Shown here piece by piece: positions 27,741 to 35,337 of a stretch of DNA of 64,000 nucleotides. Within the stretch, counting starts at the first letter, position 1, and each line of letters opens with the position of its first letter. The notes under the pieces are model-generated. The model was not told the DNA's origin, did no database searches, and worked only from the letters and a program-made list of their open reading frames with translations. Made by a program: the position numbers and the translations under genes. The stretch spans positions 1 to 64,000 of the forward strand of contig NZ_SJZJ01000007.1 in the NCBI RefSeq assembly GCF_004337475.1, read 5' to 3'. The DNA is from Nocardioides jejuensis. Lineage in GTDB: Bacteria; Actinomycetota; Actinomycetes; Propionibacteriales; Nocardioidaceae.

Positions 27741-28199
27741 ATGCGAGTCTCCGCCAAGTCCGATTACGCCCTGCGCGCGCTCATCGAGATCGCCTCGCGT
27801 GACGACGCGCGCCCGGTCAGCGCCGAGGAGCTGGGCCGCCTGCAGGAGATCCCGCACGGCTTCCTCCAGGCGATCCTCGCCGACATGCGCCGCGCCGACA
27901 TCGTGGTGTCGCAGCGCGGCCAGTCCGGCGGGTGGCGCCTGGCGCGCGAGGCGTCGACGGTCACGATCGCCGACGTCATCCGCGCGGTCGACGGTCCGCT
28001 CGTCTCCGTCTACGGCCTGCGCCCCGAGGCGGTCACGTACAACGAGAAGGCCGACGTGCTCCAGCACGTCTGGATCGCCGCGCGCTCATCGCTGCGCGAC
28101 GTCTTCGAGAAGGTCACCATCGCCTCCCTCGCCGGCCGCGAGCTGCCGGACGAGGTCACCCGCCGCACTGCCGACGAAGACGCCTGGCAGCCGCACTGA
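27741..28199 (+). CDS. Rrf2 family transcriptional regulator without cysteines
   Basis: 152 aa. The N-terminal winged helix has the family opening MRVSAKSDYALRAL, the recognition-helix region IPHGFLQAIL and the wing QRGQSGGWRLAR. IscR, NsrR and RsrR types bind an Fe-S cluster through three cysteines near 90-105, but this protein has no cysteine at all. It therefore must sense something else or act constitutively. It is divergent from the acyl-CoA dehydrogenase gene with 161 bp between, so it may regulate that gene. Confidence 0.85.
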   Translation: MRVSAKSDYALRALIEIASRDDARPVSAEELGRLQEIPHGFLQAILADMRRADIVVSQRGQSGGWRLAREASTVTIADVIRAVDGPLVSVYGLRPEAVTYNEKADVLQHVWIAARSSLRDVFEKVTIASLAGRELPDEVTRRTADEDAWQPH

Positions 28200-28202
28200 T
28201 CT

Positions 28203-28232
28203 CGAAACGAGGCGCGCTCGCGCGTCGTTTTG
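28203..28232. terminator. Terminator hairpin after Rrf2 gene
   Basis: A stem of about 12 bp with one mismatch (AAACGAGGCGCG with its complement), a short loop, then TTTTG. It lies between two convergent genes and may serve both. Confidence 0.55.
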
Positions 28233-28257
28233 CAGAGGGTGACGTGCGCGCCACCCC

Positions 28258-28845
28258 TCAGGACGTGCGGATCTCCTCGAGCTGCTCCTTGAGCGCGGAG
28301 CGCTTCTTCTTCAGCTTCACGATCCGCTTCTCCAGGTCGGCCTCGCGCGTGACCCGCGCAAGCTCGACCACGCGGGCCAGCAGCGACTCGAGGGTCTCGC
28401 CCTCCTCGAGCGTCAGCACGTGCAGCCGGCTCGGCTTCACCTGCGTGGCCCAGCCATCGATCAGGTCGTCGAGGCCAGCAGCGCCGCGGTCCGCGGTGAT
28501 GACGACGTGGGTGCGGAACCCGCTCATCGCGTCGAGCAGCAGCGACCGCTGGTCCTCGTCGGCTCCGGCGTACGCGTCGCTGCCGAAGAGAACGGCAGCC
28601 TTGCGCTTCTCGGCCCGGCGTACGACGCGGGCGAAGCTGCCCTCGACGTCCTTGCGCCTGAGGCCCTCGTCCTTGTGGGTGCGCCGGACCTCGACGCCCG
28701 AGCGGTAGAGGTCGGCCTGCGTCACGTCCGGCGTGGTGAGCGCGGCGTCCGCGAGCAGCGTGCCCTCACGGAGCAGGACGTCGTGGAGCTCGTCGGCGTC
28801 GGGGATCGTGGGGCCGACGAGCAGGAAGGCGTGGTTCTTGGCCAT
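28258..28845 (-). CDS. Hypothetical protein with C-terminal coiled coil
   Basis: 195 aa; I do not recognise a named domain. The N-terminal two thirds read as an alternating alpha/beta fold (HAFLLVGPTIPDADELH, then AAVLFGSD, then THVVITAD), with a central pattern of hydrophobic strands. The last 45 residues (about 150-195) are rich in Lys, Glu, Arg and Leu and form a coiled coil ending EEIRTS. The ATG at 28845 fits a weak -10 hexamer 6 nt upstream and the natural opening MAKNHAF. A nucleotide-binding role or partner binding through the coiled coil is possible, but nothing is proven. Convergent with the Rrf2 gene. Confidence 0.65.
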   Translation of the reverse strand: MAKNHAFLLVGPTIPDADELHDVLLREGTLLADAALTTPDVTQADLYRSGVEVRRTHKDEGLRRKDVEGSFARVVRRAEKRKAAVLFGSDAYAGADEDQRSLLLDAMSGFRTHVVITADRGAAGLDDLIDGWATQVKPSRLHVLTLEEGETLESLLARVVELARVTREADLEKRIVKLKKKRSALKEQLEEIRTS

Positions 28846-28937
28846 GGGGCCAGCGTCGCACCGATCGGGGGCCGTGGGGTGAACGCCACGAAAACGGACA
28901 CCGTGTCTGCGTGTGACCTGTCCCGCCCCGCGCTGAT

Positions 28938-29053
28938 GCGGACCCGCCCTGCGAAAGGGGGACCCCCGACCTAGCATCCGGCTGCTCGTGCCTCGCAGCC
29001 TCCCGCCAGGCCCGCCACGGTCGGGGGTTCCCCCTTTCTCCGGGCAGGCCCGC
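28938..29053. repeat. Large intergenic inverted repeat
   Basis: A core of 19 bp (28953-28971) pairs with 29019-29038 with a single 1-nt bulge, and weaker pairing extends the stem outwards to 28938 and 29053. The 47-nt loop holds its own 6-bp hairpin (28980-28985 with 28995-29000). It lies downstream of the DUF2461 gene and upstream of the coiled-coil protein, all on the minus strand. Confidence 0.75.
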
Positions 29054-29075
29054 AGGTCGCCGGGCGGCGCAGGGG

Positions 29076-29699
29076 TCAGAGCGCAGCGAGCCAGTCGACC
29101 AGGGGGCGCACCTTGCGCCAGTCCTCGCGGACCACGTCGAGCAGCTCGGCGGTGTGGATGACCGGCTCGAAGCCGAGCTGGCGGCCGGCGAAGAGCTGCT
29201 TGTGCCGCAGCAGCTCGATCCGCGGGTGCTCCTTGTCGTAGCCGCGGGGCGCGGTCTTCAGCGTCTCGCCGCCGATCTCGAAACCCTCCGCCTCGAGACC
29301 CTTGACGATCGAGGCGAGCCGCGCGCCCTTCTTCTCGTCGGCGACGGCCTCGCGGAACGCCGCCATCCGCTCGCTGCTCGCCTCGTAGAAGCCGGCGCCG
29401 GTGCGGACGCCGCGCGCCGAGACCTCGACGTACCAGCCGGTGGCCGCGGCGCTGCCGACGAAGGCTCCCTGTGCGGTCTTGTATGGCGTCTTGTCCTTCG
29501 CGAACCGCACGTCGCGGTATGGCCGGAAGACCTTCGCCGTGCCGAACTCCTGCTCCAGGGCAGAGGTCAGCGCCTTCATCGGCCCCTCGACGGACTCCTT
29601 GTAGACCGCCTTGTGCGCTTCCCAGAACGACTTGGTGTTGTCGACCTCGAGGTCGTCGTAGAAGTCGAGGGCCGCGGTCGGGAAGCCGGTGAAGGTCAT
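29076..29699 (-). CDS. DUF2461 family protein
   Basis: 207 aa; the typical length and opening (MTFTGFPTAALDFYDDL) of the DUF2461/TIGR02453 family. Conserved parts include NTKSFWEAHK near 26, the PYRDVRFAKDKTPYKT block near 65 and GWYVEVSARG near 92. No biochemical role is established for the family. The start at 29699 is chosen over an upstream ATG because CATGAT lies 6 nt before it and it matches family N-termini. The next gene upstream on this strand is the epimerase-like protein, 21 bp away. Confidence 0.85.
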   Translation of the reverse strand: MTFTGFPTAALDFYDDLEVDNTKSFWEAHKAVYKESVEGPMKALTSALEQEFGTAKVFRPYRDVRFAKDKTPYKTAQGAFVGSAAATGWYVEVSARGVRTGAGFYEASSERMAAFREAVADEKKGARLASIVKGLEAEGFEIGGETLKTAPRGYDKEHPRIELLRHKQLFAGRQLGFEPVIHTAELLDVVREDWRKVRPLVDWLAAL

Positions 29700-29705
29700 G
29701 GGCAG

Positions 29706-29711
29706 ATCATG
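29706..29711 (-). promoter_or_regulatory. -10 hexamer of leaderless DUF2461 mRNA
   Basis: Minus-strand CATGAT lies 6 nt before the ATG at 29699. Confidence 0.4.
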
Positions 29712-29720
29712 CACCGGCGG

Positions 29721-30569
29721 TCAGGGGTGGCGCGCGCCGACTCCGGCGAGGATTGCGCGATACCCCTCGGCGTACGTCGGGAACGCGGGCGCCCAGCCCG
29801 TCGCGCGCAGCCGTGCGTTGGAGCAGGCGCGGTCGGCACCGCGGGCACTGGGCTTCTCGGCCTGCTGTGGCGTCGGGGCATCCATGGCACCGGCGAGCCG
29901 GCGGACCACCTCGCCGTACGGCGCGGGGGAGTCGTCGACGCCGAGGAAGATTCCCTGCGCGTCGGTCGTGGTCAGGTGCACGATCGCCGCGGCCGCATCG
30001 TCCCGGTGGATCCGCGCCGTACGCCGGTCGGGCGTCGGGATCGTGGCCGTCCCGGTCCGGACCAGGTCCAGCAGGCGGGTGCGACTGGGGCCGTAGATGC
30101 CTCCGAGCCGGAGCACGGTCGCGGTCGTGCCCGACCCCGCGAGCCGGGAGAGGAAGAGCTGCTCGGCCTCGAGCATGACCCGGCCGTTGAAAGCCGTCGG
30201 CTCCGTCGGGGACGTCTCGTCGACGTCGCCGGAGAGCGACCCGTAGACCGCGGTCGAGGAGACGAAGAGCGCGTGGCCCGGAGTCACACCGTCGCGATCC
30301 AGCGCGTCGAGGACGCGCGCCGTGCCGTCGACGTACGCCGACCGGTAGGCGTCCTCGTCGTGGCCGTCGGCGGCCAGGGCGATCACCAGGATCGTGGTGT
30401 CGGCCGGCACGGTCGGCGCGGCGACGCGCAGGTCGGCGGCAACCCCGTTGATCACCGAGGGAAGCTTGTCCGGGGAGCGGCGCCAGCCGGTGACGTGGTG
30501 ACCGGCGGCGGCGTACCGGAGACCGGCCTCGGTGCCGAGGTCTCCGCAGCCAGCGATCAGGACAGACAT
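29721..30569 (-). CDS. NAD(P)-dependent epimerase/dehydratase-like (extended SDR) protein
   Basis: 282 aa. The Rossmann motif GCGDLG is near residue 7 (an atypical GxGxxG), and SSTAVYG near 100 includes the SDR serine and tyrosine. A C-terminal substrate-binding part follows. It resembles YeeZ/Gre-type NAD-binding SDR proteins; the substrate is unknown. The ATG at 30569 shares its A with the last base of the encoded CCA end of the tRNA-Gly gene immediately upstream. No Shine-Dalgarno can fit except inside the tRNA. The transcript may therefore be processed from the tRNA precursor. Confidence 0.82.
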   Translation of the reverse strand: MSVLIAGCGDLGTEAGLRYAAAGHHVTGWRRSPDKLPSVINGVAADLRVAAPTVPADTTILVIALAADGHDEDAYRSAYVDGTARVLDALDRDGVTPGHALFVSSTAVYGSLSGDVDETSPTEPTAFNGRVMLEAEQLFLSRLAGSGTTATVLRLGGIYGPSRTRLLDLVRTGTATIPTPDRRTARIHRDDAAAAIVHLTTTDAQGIFLGVDDSPAPYGEVVRRLAGAMDAPTPQQAEKPSARGADRACSNARLRATGWAPAFPTYAEGYRAILAGVGARHP

Positions 30570-30571
30570 GG

Positions 30572-30644
30572 AGCGGATGACGAGACTCGAACTCGCGACA
30601 TCGACCTTGGGAAGGTCGCGCTCTACCAACTGAGCTACATCCGC
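30572..30644 (-). tRNA. tRNA-Gly (anticodon CCC)
   Basis: A complete 73-nt cloverleaf. The acceptor GCGGATG pairs with CATCCGC. The D arm is GCTC/GAGC, the anticodon stem CGACC/GGTCG has loop TTCCCAA, and the T arm is GCGAG/CTCGT with loop TTCGAGT. The discriminator base is U, as normal for glycine. CCA follows directly (30569-30571) and is encoded. Confidence 0.95.
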
Positions 30645-30672
30645 GTGCCCCGCGAGCGGGACGGTCGGGAGC

Positions 30673-31434
30673 CTACTTGATCGGCTCCAGCGTGGGGCGC
30701 TTCGGGTCGATGCCGTCGCCGGACGACTTGCCGGTCAGGCGACGGCCGACCCACGGCACGGCGTGCTCGCGCACCCACACCGCGTTGGTGCGCAGGGCGG
30801 CGCGGGTTGTCGACACGTCGGGTGCGGTGATCGGCAGCGGCTCCAGCCCGTGCGGTACGCCGAGGGCGTCGAGCACGGAGATGGCCATCAGCTGGTGGCC
30901 GGCCGCGTTGAGGTGGAGGCGGTCGACGTCCATGATCTCGGAGACCTTCCAGCCGCGCATCCGCCACATGTCGACGAGGGTCGCGTCGTGCCGTTCGGCG
31001 ATCTCGCGGGCGAACTCGTTGAAGATCGCCACGCGCCCGCGGATCAGCTTGAAGACCGGGTTGAGCCCGGGGTCGGCGATGGTGAACAGCACGATCCGCG
31101 CGCCGGTCGCCGTGAGCCGGCCGATGGCCTCGTCGTACGTCGCGGCGAGCGCGTCGATGTCGACCTGCGGGCGCAGGACGTCGTTGCCGCCGCCGTGGAT
31201 CGTGACCAGGTCGGGGTGGAGGGCGAGCGCGGGCTCGAGCTGGTCCTCGAGGATCTTCGGGAGCTTGCGTCCGCGGATGGCGAGGTTGGCGTAGCCGAAG
31301 TCGTCGGACTGGGTCGCCAGCATCTCGGCGACGCGGTCCGCCCAGCCACGGAGGCCGTTGGGTCGCGTCGGGTCGACGTCGCCGACGCCTTCGGTGAACG
31401 AATCTCCCAAAGCGACGTACCGGTGGAAGGTCAT
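30673..31434 (-). CDS. SGNH/GDSL hydrolase family protein
   Basis: 253 aa. Block I is YVALGDSFTEGVG near 6 with the nucleophilic Ser. The Gly block is NLAIRGRKL, block III is HGGGNDVLRP near 80, and block V is DRLHLNAAGHQ near 170 with the Asp/His. No signal peptide is visible, so it is probably a cytoplasmic esterase, lipase or acyl hydrolase; the substrate is unknown. It starts 17 bp from the divergent gene at 31452, and their -10 hexamers overlap. Downstream comes tRNA-Gly. Confidence 0.88.
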   Translation of the reverse strand: MTFHRYVALGDSFTEGVGDVDPTRPNGLRGWADRVAEMLATQSDDFGYANLAIRGRKLPKILEDQLEPALALHPDLVTIHGGGNDVLRPQVDIDALAATYDEAIGRLTATGARIVLFTIADPGLNPVFKLIRGRVAIFNEFAREIAERHDATLVDMWRMRGWKVSEIMDVDRLHLNAAGHQLMAISVLDALGVPHGLEPLPITAPDVSTTRAALRTNAVWVREHAVPWVGRRLTGKSSGDGIDPKRPTLEPIK

Positions 31435-31439
31435 GGGTT

Positions 31440-31446
31440 CATGATG
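31440..31446. promoter_or_regulatory. Overlapping divergent -10 elements
   Basis: On the plus strand CATGAT (31440-31445) lies 6 nt before the ATG at 31452. On the minus strand CATCAT (31441-31446) lies 6 nt before the ATG at 31434. The two elements share five bases. Confidence 0.5.
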
Positions 31447-31451
31447 CCGCC

Positions 31452-32324
31452 ATGGGTCAACGGGGTGTGGGGCGCGGGGTCGGTCTGGTCGCGGTCGCTG
31501 GTGGACTGCTCGCGACGCTGGTGTTCGGCACGGTCGCCGGTGCGCCGCCCGAACGTCCCCGCGGCCCGGTCCACGTCGCGCCGCCGGAGACGCGTTCGCA
31601 GGCGGCCCTCTTCTCGTGCCCGGAGGAGCATCCGGTCTTCACGCGGCATGTCCCGCCGATCATGGATCGCGGTGTGCAGGAGGAGGCTGCTGCGTGGATG
31701 CGTGGCGCCACGGGCCCCGGATGGCGGCTCGTCTTCGCAGAGCCGACCCGCCTCGGCCTCCTCGGCTTCATCGACGGCGACCTCGCGGCGGCGCGTGCGT
31801 CGCTCGTGCCCCGTGGCGTCACCCACGTCTACCGCCGCGACATGGGGCCCGAGTTCGGGGACGGCAAGGACCGCAAGGCACTGGTCGAGCAGGGGCTCGG
31901 CTGGGCACTCGAGAAGCCGATGCACGACGTGCGGCATGCACTTCGCGGGCTGCCGGACGACGGTGACTTCGCGTACTGGCCCGAGGCCGGAGCGATCTTC
32001 GTGCAGTGGAAGGCTCCGCTGCCGAAGCAGGTTGCTGCCCTCGCGGGCACCAAGGTCGACGGAGCGGAGGTGATGGTGGAGGAGACGCCCTACTCATCGC
32101 GTGAGCTGGCCAGGGCCCAGGACCGGATCTTCGACAAGAGGTACGAGAAGCAGGTCGACGCGAGCTTCACGTTTGCGGGCACCTGCGGCGACCTGTCGGG
32201 CGTGGTGCTCGGCGTCGACCCGAAGACGCTCGGAGACCGGGCGCCCGAGCTCCAGGAGAAGCTCAGTGCGATCGCCGGAGTGCCGATCCACGTGATCCCC
32301 GAGGAGCCCCTGCAAGCGCTCTGA
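31452..32324 (+). CDS. Exported hypothetical protein
   Basis: 290 aa; family not recognised. A short basic N-terminus and a Gly/Ala/Val-rich hydrophobic segment (about 8-30) act as signal peptide, with an AGA-like end. The mature part holds two cysteines (about 56 and 246) that could form a disulfide. The region around 100-230 has alternating charged helices and beta strands. A late FAGTCGDLSGVV segment precedes an IPIHVIPEE-like end. Probably extracytoplasmic and soluble. The start is supported by the shared divergent -10. Confidence 0.7.
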   Translation: MGQRGVGRGVGLVAVAGGLLATLVFGTVAGAPPERPRGPVHVAPPETRSQAALFSCPEEHPVFTRHVPPIMDRGVQEEAAAWMRGATGPGWRLVFAEPTRLGLLGFIDGDLAAARASLVPRGVTHVYRRDMGPEFGDGKDRKALVEQGLGWALEKPMHDVRHALRGLPDDGDFAYWPEAGAIFVQWKAPLPKQVAALAGTKVDGAEVMVEETPYSSRELARAQDRIFDKRYEKQVDASFTFAGTCGDLSGVVLGVDPKTLGDRAPELQEKLSAIAGVPIHVIPEEPLQAL

Positions 32325-32370
32325 CACTGCCCGCTCACCGGGCACCCCGCCGCGCCCGGCGGCGTACGAC

Positions 32371-32376
32371 TAATCT
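32371..32376 (+). promoter_or_regulatory. -10 hexamer of leaderless dcd mRNA
   Basis: TAATCT lies 6 nt before the ATG at 32383, the best match to TANNNT in the window. Confidence 0.6.
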
Positions 32377-32382
32377 GCGGTC

Positions 32383-32958
32383 ATGCTGCTGTCAGACCGT
32401 GACATCCTCGCCGAGATCGACGCCGAGCGGATCAAGATCGAGCCGTACGACCCCGCGATGGTGCAGCCGTCGAGCATCGACTTCCGGCTGGACAAGTTCT
32501 TCCGGGTCTTCGACAACCACAAGTACCCCGCGATCGACCCCGCCGCCGACCAGTCGGACCTGACCCGCATGGTCGAGGTGGAGGGCGACGAGCCGTTCAT
32601 CCTGCACCCGGGTGAGTTCGTGCTCGGCTCGACGTTCGAGGTCGTCACGCTGCCCGATGACCTCGCCGCGCGCGTCGAGGGCAAGTCGTCGCTCGGTCGC
32701 CTCGGTCTGCTGACGCACGCGACCGCTGGCTTCGTCGACCCGGGCTTCTCCGGTCACGTGACCCTTGAGCTCGCCAACGTCGCGACGCTGCCGATCAAGC
32801 TCTACCCGGGCATGAAGATCGGCCAGCTCTGCTTCTTCAAGCTCTCGTCGGCGGCGCTGCACCCTTACGGCTCGGAGAAGTACGGCTCGCGCTACCAGGG
32901 CCAGCGCGGTCCGACCGCGTCGCGCTCCTTCGCGAACTTCCACCGCACCGAGATCTGA
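32383..32958 (+). CDS. dcd: dCTP deaminase (probably dUMP-forming)
   Basis: 191 aa, the standard length. It deaminates dCTP and, in actinobacteria, also removes pyrophosphate to give dUMP for thymidylate synthesis. Key parts are [10 protein letters not shown] near 27, the [11 protein letters not shown] active-site helix near 100, and [14 protein letters not shown] near 117 with the catalytic Glu. The C-terminal tail [14 protein letters not shown] closes over the nucleotide. Leaderless promoter as described. A membrane-protein gene follows 5 bp after the stop and may be co-transcribed. Confidence 0.95.
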   Translation: MLLSDRDILAEIDAERIKIEPYDPAMVQPSSIDFRLDKFFRVFDNHKYPAIDPAADQSDLTRMVEVEGDEPFILHPGEFVLGSTFEVVTLPDDLAARVEGKSSLGRLGLLTHATAGFVDPGFSGHVTLELANVATLPIKLYPGMKIGQLCFFKLSSAALHPYGSEKYGSRYQGQRGPTASRSFANFHRTEI

Positions 32959-32963
32959 TCCGG

Positions 32964-33611
32964 ATGCAGCGGCGAGGCCACCTGGTCGTCGCCGTGGTGG
33001 CGAGCGTCGCGCTCGTCCTGCAGTTCTGGCTGGTCTGGCAGGGCCACGCGGTGCTCGATGACGTCGACCCGCCGGGTCGCGGGGAGCGGGTGCTCCGGTT
33101 CTTCGGCTACTTCACGATCCTGTCGAACCTCCTCGTCGCCGGTGCGTCGTGGAGCATCGCGGCATCGTCCGACCCGCTCACCTCGCGGCTCGGGCGAGTC
33201 CTGTACGTCGACGCCGTGGTCGGCATCACGGTGACCGGGATCGTGCACTGGGTGCTGCTCCGACCGCTGCTGTCGCTGGATGGTGCGGACTGGTGGGCGG
33301 ACAAGCTCCTGCACGTGGCGGTGCCGGTCCTCGCCGTCGCGGCGTGGCTCGTCGTCGGGCCGCGGGGTCGGGTCCGGGCTGCGGATGTGGGATGGGCGGT
33401 GGTGCCGCCGGTGGTCTGGCTCGGCTACACCCTGGCCCGCGGAGCAGTGACCGGCTTCTACCCCTACCCGTTCCTCAACGCCGACAACCACGGCTATCCC
33501 ACCGTGCTCGCGACCTGTGTCGGGGTCGCCGCGCTGTTCCTGGCGCTTGCCTTCGGTGCATCCCGGCTCGACCGGGTCCTGGCCCGCCGGGTCAGCGCGC
33601 CTCGGTCCTGA
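32964..33611 (+). CDS. Pr6Pr family membrane protein
   Basis: 215 aa with six predicted membrane helices (about 7-25, 45-65, 80-100, 115-132, 140-158 and 180-200). The pattern of aromatic and charged residues, including FFGYFTILSN and the HWVLLRP segment, fits the Pr6Pr/FAR-17a-AIG1-like group. Its function is unknown; eukaryotic relatives include fatty-acid hydrolases. The start lies 5 bp after the dcd stop. The last 20 bp overlap the 3' end of the convergent AraC gene. Confidence 0.75.
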   Translation: MQRRGHLVVAVVASVALVLQFWLVWQGHAVLDDVDPPGRGERVLRFFGYFTILSNLLVAGASWSIAASSDPLTSRLGRVLYVDAVVGITVTGIVHWVLLRPLLSLDGADWWADKLLHVAVPVLAVAAWLVVGPRGRVRAADVGWAVVPPVVWLGYTLARGAVTGFYPYPFLNADNHGYPTVLATCVGVAALFLALAFGASRLDRVLARRVSAPRS

Positions 33612-34449
33612 ACGCCGCCGGCGTCTGGCCGGCGCGCAGGCGGAACCACGCCCCGAAGTTCGAGGCGTCGTCGAAGCCGATGGTCTCGCCCACCCGGGCC
33701 ACGCTCAGCTCGCTGTGCGCGAGCAGGCGGCGCGCCTCCAGCAGCACCCGCTCGTCGATCAGTTCCTTCGGCGACCGACCGGTCGCGGCCTTCGTGGCAC
33801 GGGCCAGGGTCCGCGGCGACCAGCCCAGCCGGGCGGCGTACCAGGCGACGTCGTGGTGGCGCATGTGCTCGGACTCGAGCAGCTCGCGGAACGCCAGCCA
33901 GGGCTCGGATCCGCTCGGTGCGCCGGGACGCGTGCTGGCCTGTGCAGTGAGTCGCAGCAGCATCGCCGACAGCAGGTGCGTGAGGGCAGGTCCGCGCAGC
34001 TCGCGCGGGACGGTGTCGTCGTCGGCGAGCTCGGCGATCTCCTCCACGAGCGCGGGTACGCCGGCGGCCGCGGCGTCCGAGGGCGCCCACCAGCACGGCG
34101 CAGCGGGCGAGCTCGCCTGGACCAGCTCCGCGGTGACCGGATCGAGCAGGTCGGCGGGATAGATCAGCACCCACCCGTCGTACGCCGTGACATTGCCCCA
34201 GCGCTGCACCTGACCGGGCCTGACCCAGAGCACGGAGCCCGGCTCCAGAGGGTGGTCGGCGAAGTCGAGCATGTGCGTGCCGCGGCCGGACGTCGGGAGC
34301 AGGAGGAAGTGGAACTCGGGTCGCTGGACGTCGACGAATCCGTCCGGGCCGCCGCGCTCGAGCATCGAGGCGACCGTGGTGGCCTCCACCTCGCCGGCCT
34401 TGCCCTCGGGCGGGTGATAGCCGACGGCGGCGATGGGGGTGTGTCGCAT
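33592..34449 (-). CDS. AraC family transcriptional regulator
   Basis: 285 aa. An N-terminal cupin-like sensing domain (about 30-130) leads to a C-terminal double helix-turn-helix (about 185-285) with the LARATKAATGRSPKELI and IGFDDASNFGAWFR signatures. It is divergent from the NAD(P)H-binding protein gene at 34552 with about 100 bp between, so it probably controls that gene. The start at 34449 fits TACGAT 7 nt upstream; an ATG three codons earlier (34458) is also possible. The 3' end overlaps the Pr6Pr gene by 20 bp. Confidence 0.88.
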   Translation of the reverse strand: MRHTPIAAVGYHPPEGKAGEVEATTVASMLERGGPDGFVDVQRPEFHFLLLPTSGRGTHMLDFADHPLEPGSVLWVRPGQVQRWGNVTAYDGWVLIYPADLLDPVTAELVQASSPAAPCWWAPSDAAAAGVPALVEEIAELADDDTVPRELRGPALTHLLSAMLLRLTAQASTRPGAPSGSEPWLAFRELLESEHMRHHDVAWYAARLGWSPRTLARATKAATGRSPKELIDERVLLEARRLLAHSELSVARVGETIGFDDASNFGAWFRLRAGQTPAAFRTEAR

Positions 34450-34551
34450 ATTCACCATCGTAGGTCGCGCAGCGACCGTGAATCCACGGTCGAATCCAGC
34501 AAGACTGGTGTCACTTCAAGGAACTGATCCACCAGCGCAAAGGACATCGAC

Positions 34552-35166
34552 ATGACCACCATCGCAATCTTCGGCGGCACCGGCTACGCGGGCGGCCACA
34601 TCGCCCGCGAGGCGGAGGCCCGCGGCCACGCTGTCACCATCGTCTCCCGCTCCGCCGAGACGCCCGGCGCCATCCAGGGCTCGCTCGGCGACGAGGCGTT
34701 CGTCAAGCAGCTCGCTGCCGACCACGACCAGATCGTCGTCGCCACGCAGCCGGACGGCATCCTCGAGGCGCTCCCGGTCCTCCTCGGCGCCTCCCGTGAC
34801 GGTGGCGCCCGGCTGAGCTTCGTCGGTGGCGCCGGCTCGACCCTCGTCGCCGAGGGTGGTCCGCAGCTCGTCGAGACCCCTGACTTCCCGGAGGAGTACA
34901 AGGGCGTCGCCCTCCAGCACGGTGCCGTGCTCGACGCGCTGCGCGCTGACGACAGTGACGCGGACTGGTTCTACGTCTCGCCCGCCGCGGTCTTCGGCGC
35001 CTGGGCCGAGGGCACGGCGACCGGCTCGTACCGCACCTCCGACGACGTGCTCCTGGTCGACGCCGCCGGTGAGTCGAAGATCGGTGGAGCCGACTACGCG
35101 AAGGCGTACGTCGACGAGATCGAGAACCGCGCGCACGTCAACAAGCGCTTCCAGGTCGCCTACTGA
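34552..35166 (+). CDS. NAD(P)H-binding NmrA/SDR-like protein
   Basis: 204 aa. The Rossmann motif GGTGYAGG near residue 8 and the FVGGAGS segment near 93 place it with NAD(P)H-binding atypical SDRs (YwnB/BVR-B-like). It lacks a clear YxxxK catalytic pair, so it may act as a flavin-type reductase or a redox sensor. AAAGGA lies 8 nt before the ATG. The divergent AraC gene is its likely regulator. It ends just before the iron-box promoter of the next gene. Confidence 0.82.
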   Translation: MTTIAIFGGTGYAGGHIAREAEARGHAVTIVSRSAETPGAIQGSLGDEAFVKQLAADHDQIVVATQPDGILEALPVLLGASRDGGARLSFVGGAGSTLVAEGGPQLVETPDFPEEYKGVALQHGAVLDALRADDSDADWFYVSPAAVFGAWAEGTATGSYRTSDDVLLVDAAGESKIGGADYAKAYVDEIENRAHVNKRFQVAY

Positions 35167-35172
35167 TCCTGC

Positions 35173-35203
35173 TTAGGTTTGCCTAACTAAGGTTTACCTT
35201 ACA
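35173..35203. promoter_or_regulatory. Two tandem iron boxes (DtxR/IdeR type)
   Basis: TTAGGTTTGCCTAACTAA at 35173-35190 and TAAGGTTTACCTTACA at 35188-35203 both match the TTAGGTTAGGCTAACCTAA type of iron-regulator box. They overlap by three bases. With iron, a DtxR/IdeR/DmdR repressor should bind here and silence the downstream gene. Confidence 0.78.
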
Positions 35204-35220
35204 TACTGGTCGTGCCACTC

Positions 35221-35315
35221 CGGTCGGGCACTCACGGACCGCCTGCGCCACCAGGCACGCCCGACCGCTCCGGCGGCCGTCACCGCTCTTCCTCGTGTCG
35301 GTGACGGCCGCCGGA
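35221..35315 (+). promoter_or_regulatory. Leader with two strong hairpins before the siderophore gene
   Basis: First stem: 35221-35229 with 35259-35267 (9 bp perfect). Second stem: 35269-35285 with 35299-35315 (17 bp perfect, 13-nt loop). The second ends 9 nt before the AGGAGGG Shine-Dalgarno. Together they could block or tune transcription or translation. No uridine run follows. Confidence 0.65.
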
Positions 35316-35337
35316 CCCATTTCCAGGAGGGACGACC

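Noticed and set aside
33592..33611. Frameshift at the overlap of the Pr6Pr and AraC genes
   Set aside because: Both C-termini are complete; convergent overlaps of this size are common in compact genomes.
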